A stretch of 10,512 bases of DNA from Jimgerdemannia flammicorona (Eukaryota > Mucoromycota > Endogonomycetes > Endogonales > Endogonaceae): the NCBI GenBank assembly GCA_003990745.1, contig RBNI01007243.1:1-10512 (forward strand), in the 5' to 3' direction. Below the pieces are notes generated by a model. It saw only the letters and a program-made list of their open reading frames with translations, ran no database searches and had not been told where the DNA came from. This document shows positions 6,842-10,512 of the stretch, piece by piece (within the stretch, counting starts at the first letter, position 1; the number at the start of each line of letters is the position of its first letter). The position numbers and the translations under genes are program-made.

Positions 6842-8790
6842 ATGATCGTCAAAAGAGGGAGTATTCGAGATGGAAATGCACTCTCTGCTGACAATGTTAG
6901 ATTCTTTCTCATATGGACAGCACACAAGCTGCTCATCAAGAGCCAAAGGGGCAATGGCGGTGGCGGTGGCGATGGCAGTGGCGATGGTAGGGATGAGGGA
7001 GAATTCTGGCAACAACTCATGGCGGCCCTTCGGACCTCGGAATTCACAGACCTCACAGCTATGTATGCGGCAGCCTTTTTGGAGTAGCCGATAGTAGATG
7101 TAGGTTGCTCACTCGGCCGCCACTTGTTTACTTGTGTTTATTTAAACTTCCTCAGTACGACCCAATTCACCTTGTGCTTTTCTTAGGGTCCACAGCTCTA
7201 TGGCGAGATCTGCCGACTTTATTCGCAACATCTGGTCAAGATGAAGAAAGGCTGGCAGATGTTGCGGGGCATGCCTTTGGTGGCTGAGCTGTTGAGTCAA
7301 TGCATCGCGTGGCAGAGGTCTCAAAAGGAACAGAAGCAAGCCTTCGTGAGCAATCTTATGCAACTCGTGCAACTCATCGGCATGCAACTCACTCACTCAC
7401 TCACTCACTCATACTCTTTTTCTGAAATACCCATCTCCATGTTTTATTTAATTTCATTTTTACGTGGTCTCCCTCTAAAAAAACACCCACACCCACACTT
7501 GCACGCAACCCGCCCACACGCAACCCGTCCGCATACTTATCTTGGTCCCTCAGATCAGGGCTCAGTTCCATTGGAAAGGAGAGTTCAAAGTTACCCAAGT
7601 TCAACCACATCCGGCGTCTGATCAAATAGAGAAATTTGAGGGCAAGATGTTCAGCATGAGCAGTACCAGCATTGTCATCAAGGCTTGGGGGTCTACATTT
7701 AAATCAGAGCCAATCGTACTCGACCAAGGGGTCCATTGGCCAGCAGGAGTAACCAATGATGAAGAGAACTATATCTTTATTAACGAACATGGAGAGGTGG
7801 TTGCGATGGTGGTAAGGAACCTCTACGGCGACGAGCTTCACCACCACATCAATGAGATTTGCGAGGATTGCGTCAAATACCGAGTGGCAGGAAAGAGGGG
7901 GCGAAAAAAGCAAGGAGGGGGGGTTTGGATGGGAATTGGGTATACTGCAACACTGGCAAAGGGTGGGTTCCGGAGTTCCTAAATCCCCCGCACTCATCTC
8001 CCTTTTTTTTTTTTTAACCCCTCCCCAGATAAATCACACTCTTTGCCGACATACTCTTTTTTGATACAATTCCAGGGATGCACAAGATTCTGTACCCCTA
8101 CCAGAACTTTAGAAGTGCCGTCAAAGAGCAAACTGCACACGAGCACGACACGGCCTATGCGGCAATGGCGGCTATGATCTGGGGTTCTTTGAGCAGATTG
8201 GTAGAGCGTACGGCAAACCAGCTTGGTGGTGATCTTAGCGTGGCTGTATGTATATTCTTGGTGCAATTTAGCATGCCTTATGAGGTGAGGAGCTCCACTT
8301 TTTCAGGGTGCTGCAGCCCGGGGGGTTTCTGCCCCCCCACATGCAAAAAGGACTGACCGGTTGCCATCTGTTTCGGTAGGTTTCCAAGCCAGGGCTCCCG
8401 GGGCTGGACCAAGGGCAGGCATCCACCAGCACAGCCTGGCAGTATAAGGTCCTAGGCCAACGGTTCACCCAACCGTACGCTCGCGTCACATCAGGATATG
8501 TCGGGCGCAACCTTTCTCTGCCCACACACACAGACAACAATGTTACTCCAGTAATGTTTTATGTCCTGGAAAGGAAGGGCCCAACCTGGGAGGACAGCGA
8601 TAGAGTCTGGTATGATCTCACCTATGGTTTCGGGGTCCCGTTTGTGGTCAACACGGCCATCCTATTCCAACCACATGACCACCACGGCACCATCGCCTTC
8701 GAGGAGAGCTCAGACACAACAGTCGTCACACTCACAATGGATGATAGGCTCATCAAGGCCTGGGACCGGCGGGTGGAGCAGTTTTTGTGA
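6842..8790 (+). CDS. Five-exon gene, Agaricomycete-type hypothetical protein
   Basis: Model: exons 6842-7099, 7187-7345, 7554-7962, 8076-8245 and 8380-8790, with donors GTAGGT, GTGAGC, GTGGGT and GTATGT, each intron ending in AG. Every junction keeps phase, giving 467 residues. The exception is an in-frame TAG at 7085 (codon 82), plausibly a former CAG, so the gene may be a recent pseudogene or exon 1 may splice otherwise. Exon 4 could instead end at 8284 (GTGAGG, also in phase). Exon 3 contains HGEVVAMVVRNLYGDELHHH and exon 5 contains NTAILFQPHDHHGT, ending WDRRVEQFL. From memory this resembles a family of mushroom hypothetical proteins with GDELHHHI and NTxxxWxPxxxHGTSL motifs. HTDNN followed later by HDHHGT could be an HxD...H metal site of a double-stranded beta-helix oxygenase, but that is untested. 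A Gly/Asp tract from a GGCGGTGGC-type repeat lies in exon 1. It converges on the hAT gene. Confidence 0.7.
7387..7540 (+). repeat. (CTCA)n microsatellite and CACGCAACCCG repeats in intron 2
   Basis: Six tandem copies of the tetramer CTCA/ACTC lie at about 7388-7412, and two copies of CACGCAACCCG lie near 7501-7527. Both fall inside the longest predicted intron (7346-7553, 208 bp). These expansions could explain why this intron is about twice the length of the others. Confidence 0.65.
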
Positions 8791-8885
8791 GGGTTAGGCA
8801 ATCTTTCACGAGGGTCAGGCAATCTTTTGTGAGGGTTAGGCAGCTATTTTGTGTGGGTTGGGCAGTCTTATGTGGGGGGGTTGGG
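8779..8885 (+). repeat. 21-bp tandem array overlapping a stop codon (arm B)
   Basis: Units at 8779-8799, 8800-8820 and 8821-8841 (21 bp each), then looser ones to about 8885. The common part is GTGAGGGTTAGGCAATCTTT. The first unit contains the last three sense codons and the TGA of the five-exon gene, so the array seems to have grown from the coding end outwards. GGGTTAG matches a permuted vertebrate/fungal telomere hexamer, but the 21-bp unit is not telomeric. Confidence 0.8.
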
Positions 8886-8895
8886 CTGGGCACCT

Positions 8896-8903
8896 CTTAT
8901 ATA
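8896..8903 (-). promoter_or_regulatory. TATA-box-like TATATAAG on the - strand
   Basis: The - strand reads GCTATATAAGAGG, a good match to a TATA box. It points towards the end of the five-exon gene and would drive antisense transcription of exon 5. In arm A the equivalent sequence is GCTACAGAAGAGG, so the motif is absent there. No start site or downstream frame supports it further. Confidence 0.25.
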
Positions 8904-9019
8904 GCACTAGCTTAGCCGTTATGCAGGGCCCTACTGGCCCCTCAGCCCTGCTCTGTAGTGCTGCTGGTGCGGCACTGCAGTGCAGGGCCAGGGTGCCCGT
9001 GGGACCCGAACCAGTGACT

Positions 9020-9250
9020 TTGACTGCCGGAAACGCCCTCCGACCGCCCTCCGACCGCCAGAAGCACCCTCCGCCCTGGACTCCTTGGCGGCTGGGGGCT
9101 GCCCCCATGCCACTGGTGGAGGGCCGCAAATTTTGTGCGCTCCCTCCGCCGACCCACTGACCCACCGACCCGCCCACTGACCCGGGCACAGGCAGCTTGG
9201 GGCTGCTGGCTGAGGGCCGCAAATATTGTGCGCTCCCTCCGCCGCTGCCC
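9020..9250 (-). repeat. AAAATTTG-core tandem repeats (arm B, two units)
   Basis: Two copies of a core that reads CGCAAATTTTGTGCGCTCCC on the + strand (about 9125-9144 and, with one change, 9218-9237), plus a partial CCGCAAACTC copy near 9255. They correspond to the six-unit tract at 3360-3870. Short versions of the 20-bp repeat (GGAGGGCG / CGGTCGGAGGGTGC on the - strand) lie at about 9028-9075. Frames across this region on both strands are repeat artefacts. Confidence 0.75.
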
Positions 9251-9303
9251 ACTTGGGCCGCAAACTCTGGGCCGAGTCCTCAGATTTTTTTTTCCTTTTT
9301 TTT

Positions 9304-9309
9304 TTTATT
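9304..9309 (-). terminator. Poly(A) signal AATAAA after hAT copy B
   Basis: AATAAA on the - strand about 62 bp after the hAT stop codon, within an A-rich run. The equivalent motif is present in copy A. This is positional evidence only. Confidence 0.45.
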
Positions 9310-9370
9310 AATTTGAAAGGTATTAAATATTCCACAAGGCCAACCAACTTGTCCGCGGACCAACCAAATT

Positions 9371-10477
9371 TTAGCGGCCCGAGCCCCACCAAGACTTCAG
9401 ACACATACATGCCCGGATTGTCTCAGCATTCAGCGCACACCTCTTTGGGGCAATGAGGTCCATCCCACCTGAGAACACCTGCTCGACGGGAGCGCTGGAG
9501 GCAGGAATCGCTAGGTAGTCCCGAGCTATACCACACAGGCTGGGGAAGTCCGTTTGACACAGCTGCATGCCCTGGTGGATAGAGCGGTGGGTAGAGCGGT
9601 GGGTAGAGTGGTGGTTAGATTGGTGGGTTAAATTGGCCCAACACCCGCCTGACAATACCCACCTGACAACCCACCTTCCACCAGTTGAGCACTTCCGCGC
9701 CCTCCAGCAGGACCACGCGGTCGCTGGTGAGGTAAATGGTAAGTTTGTCTATTGATGACAGCTCTTCCACTGAAGGCAGCTCTTCCACTGACGGCTCCCT
9801 CTTCCTCTTTCTGCTGAAGTAAATGTGGGACAGGAGGGATCCCTCGGCATATTCGTCCAGACTTCGGCCGGAACCTTGCAGTGGTGCATAGTTTTTCCGG
9901 TACACTTCGATTATGGTCTGTTTGGTTCTCTCAATGAAGTGCTGCTCCCAGCCCTGATCTTTATGGTATTGTAGCTTTAAGCATGGGTCCAGCACTGTTC
10001 GAAGAAAAGGAGAGTGAGTTTTTGTGAGGTTTCCTCTGTTTTGGAAGGGGCAACGGCCACACGCCAACATCGACATACCTGTACTGATTGAGTATACGGC
10101 AGTATCTGTTTGGGAGTAGTACTTTCTGAGCTTGCTTAGAGCAACCTCCATGGTGTCTCTCTGATCTGGGCTTAACCGCAAATCACCGCAACCCTCCAGC
10201 CTATCCTCGAGCTTGTCCTCTAGCTGGTCAATCAGAAGGTTGTATACTGGTATTGCAGAGCTTATTGTTGGGGTCATTTGTTTGACTATATCCTTTGTAC
10301 AATCATTGAAACACTGGCAGTTATATGTGGTGAGATATTGCATTGTGCGGAGGCAGACAAAACGAGTGTGGAGCCAGAGCAACCACTACTTACTTCCAAA
10401 ACTCTGACAACATTCCTAAGTACATCCCACTCGCCTTCACCTAGAGCCTCAGCCCATATTTCCTTGTCGGCAGCCAT
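9371..10477 (-). CDS. hAT-family transposase, C-terminal half (copy B, partial)
   Basis: DNA transposase of the hAT superfamily, acting in the nucleus on its element's ends. Exons read on the - strand: 10477-10394, 10313-10079, 9994-9675 and 9571-9371, with introns GTAAGT..CAG (80 bp), GTATGT..CAG (84 bp) and GTGGGT..CAG (103 bp). All phases agree, giving 279 residues ending at TAA 9373-9371. The segment starts with MAADKEIW, then a helical-insertion part (EWDVLRNVVRVLE, then TPTISSAIPVYNLL). STVLDPCLKL is restored across the second intron, LNWWK ends exon 3, and the dimerisation domain with SSAPVEQVFSGGMDLIAPKR is in the last exon. The first ATG is probably internal. Copy A shows that the DDE core and BED-like N-terminus lie upstream, outside this window. 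It has no stop codon. At the usual D-E-L-x-x-Y-L position the sequence is DKLTIYL, so the acidic residue expected there may be missing. Confidence 0.85.
9581..9628. repeat. 12-bp tandem array inside a hAT intron
   Basis: Four units of 12 bp, AGAGCGGTGGGT (twice), AGAGTGGTGGTT and AGATTGGTGGGT, within the 103-bp intron of copy B. The equivalent intron in copy A is 65 bp and has only remnants. The repeats carry many CTCTACC-like words on the - strand that could serve as branch-point or pyrimidine signals. Confidence 0.8.
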
Positions 10478-10493
10478 CGTTGAATCTATTGGC

Positions 10494-10512
10494 TTTTTTT
10501 TTTTTTTTTTTT
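10494..10512. repeat. Poly(T) tract at the right edge
   Basis: A run of 19 T reaches the end of the window. On the - strand it is a poly(A) just before the first visible hAT codons. Copy A has a T-run/A-run at the same place (about 2121-2152), so this homopolymer belongs to the repeated unit. It could mark an intron end in the hAT gene. Confidence 0.7.

Larger units (their letters stand above)
8427..10512 (-). repeat. Long inverted repeat, arm B (CpG retained)
   Basis: This is the reverse-complement partner of 2118-4628. It holds exon 5 of the + strand gene, the 21-bp array, a spacer with a TATA-like box, two AAAATTTG-core repeats and the C-terminal exons of the hAT gene. CG dinucleotides are retained through most of the arm. 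The arm continues beyond the right edge. Confidence 0.9.

Noticed and set aside
8779..8885. Telomere-like GGGTTAGG repeats
   Set aside because: The hexamer occurs once per 21-bp unit with no run of pure TTAGGG, so it is neither a telomere nor a clear interstitial telomere track.
9000..9025. Pol III B-box-like GGTTCGGGTCC on the - strand, suggesting a tRNA-derived SINE
   Set aside because: No A box at suitable spacing and no cloverleaf; the match in arm A is broken. One 11-mer match is not enough.

Overview
The window looks like a repeat-rich accessory region of a filamentous fungus, most likely a basidiomycete (Agaricomycetes). Three things point there. Its genes have short spliced introns (77-134 bp in most cases) with GTRNGT donors and YAG acceptors. 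It carries a hAT-family transposase with the usual fungal hAT motifs. It also has a spliced gene that resembles, from memory, a family of hypothetical proteins expanded in mushroom-forming fungi. There is no bacterial operon structure, CRISPR array, rRNA or tRNA gene. The assignment is inferred; no search was possible.

Layout. Positions 1-245 are CpG-containing flank. From about 300 to 6330 the DNA is AT-rich and almost free of CpG. This block holds a 14-bp-period minisatellite (about 650-930), a full-length but ruined hAT transposase on the + strand (about 1120-3212), tandem repeats (3360-4277), a dead fragment of a second gene on the - strand (4266-4625), a 33-bp minisatellite (4670-4930), a decayed cysteine-rich/acidic-repeat gene on the - strand (about 5084-6065), and a 24-bp array (6226-6321). 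CpG returns abruptly at about 6330 with a second 14-bp minisatellite (6419-6611). A CT-rich promoter-like stretch leads into a five-exon gene (+, 6842-8790). Facing it tail to tail is the C-terminal half of a readable hAT transposase (-, 10477-9371), which runs off the right edge.

How the parts relate. About 2118-4628 (+) and 10512-8427 (-) are an imperfect long inverted repeat separated by about 3.8 kb. Both arms contain the same hAT gene with introns at the same places, the same tandem-repeat tract, and the last exon of the same second gene. Copy A (left) has been converted by C-to-T and G-to-A changes, mainly CpG to TpG/CpA and CpA to TpA. This resembles repeat-induced point mutation (RIP) or methylation-driven decay. 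Copy B (right) stays readable. The most interesting features are this asymmetric fate of two copies, the linkage of a non-transposase gene to the hAT gene in the duplicated unit, and the nested sets of period-specific minisatellites whose copy number differs between the arms.
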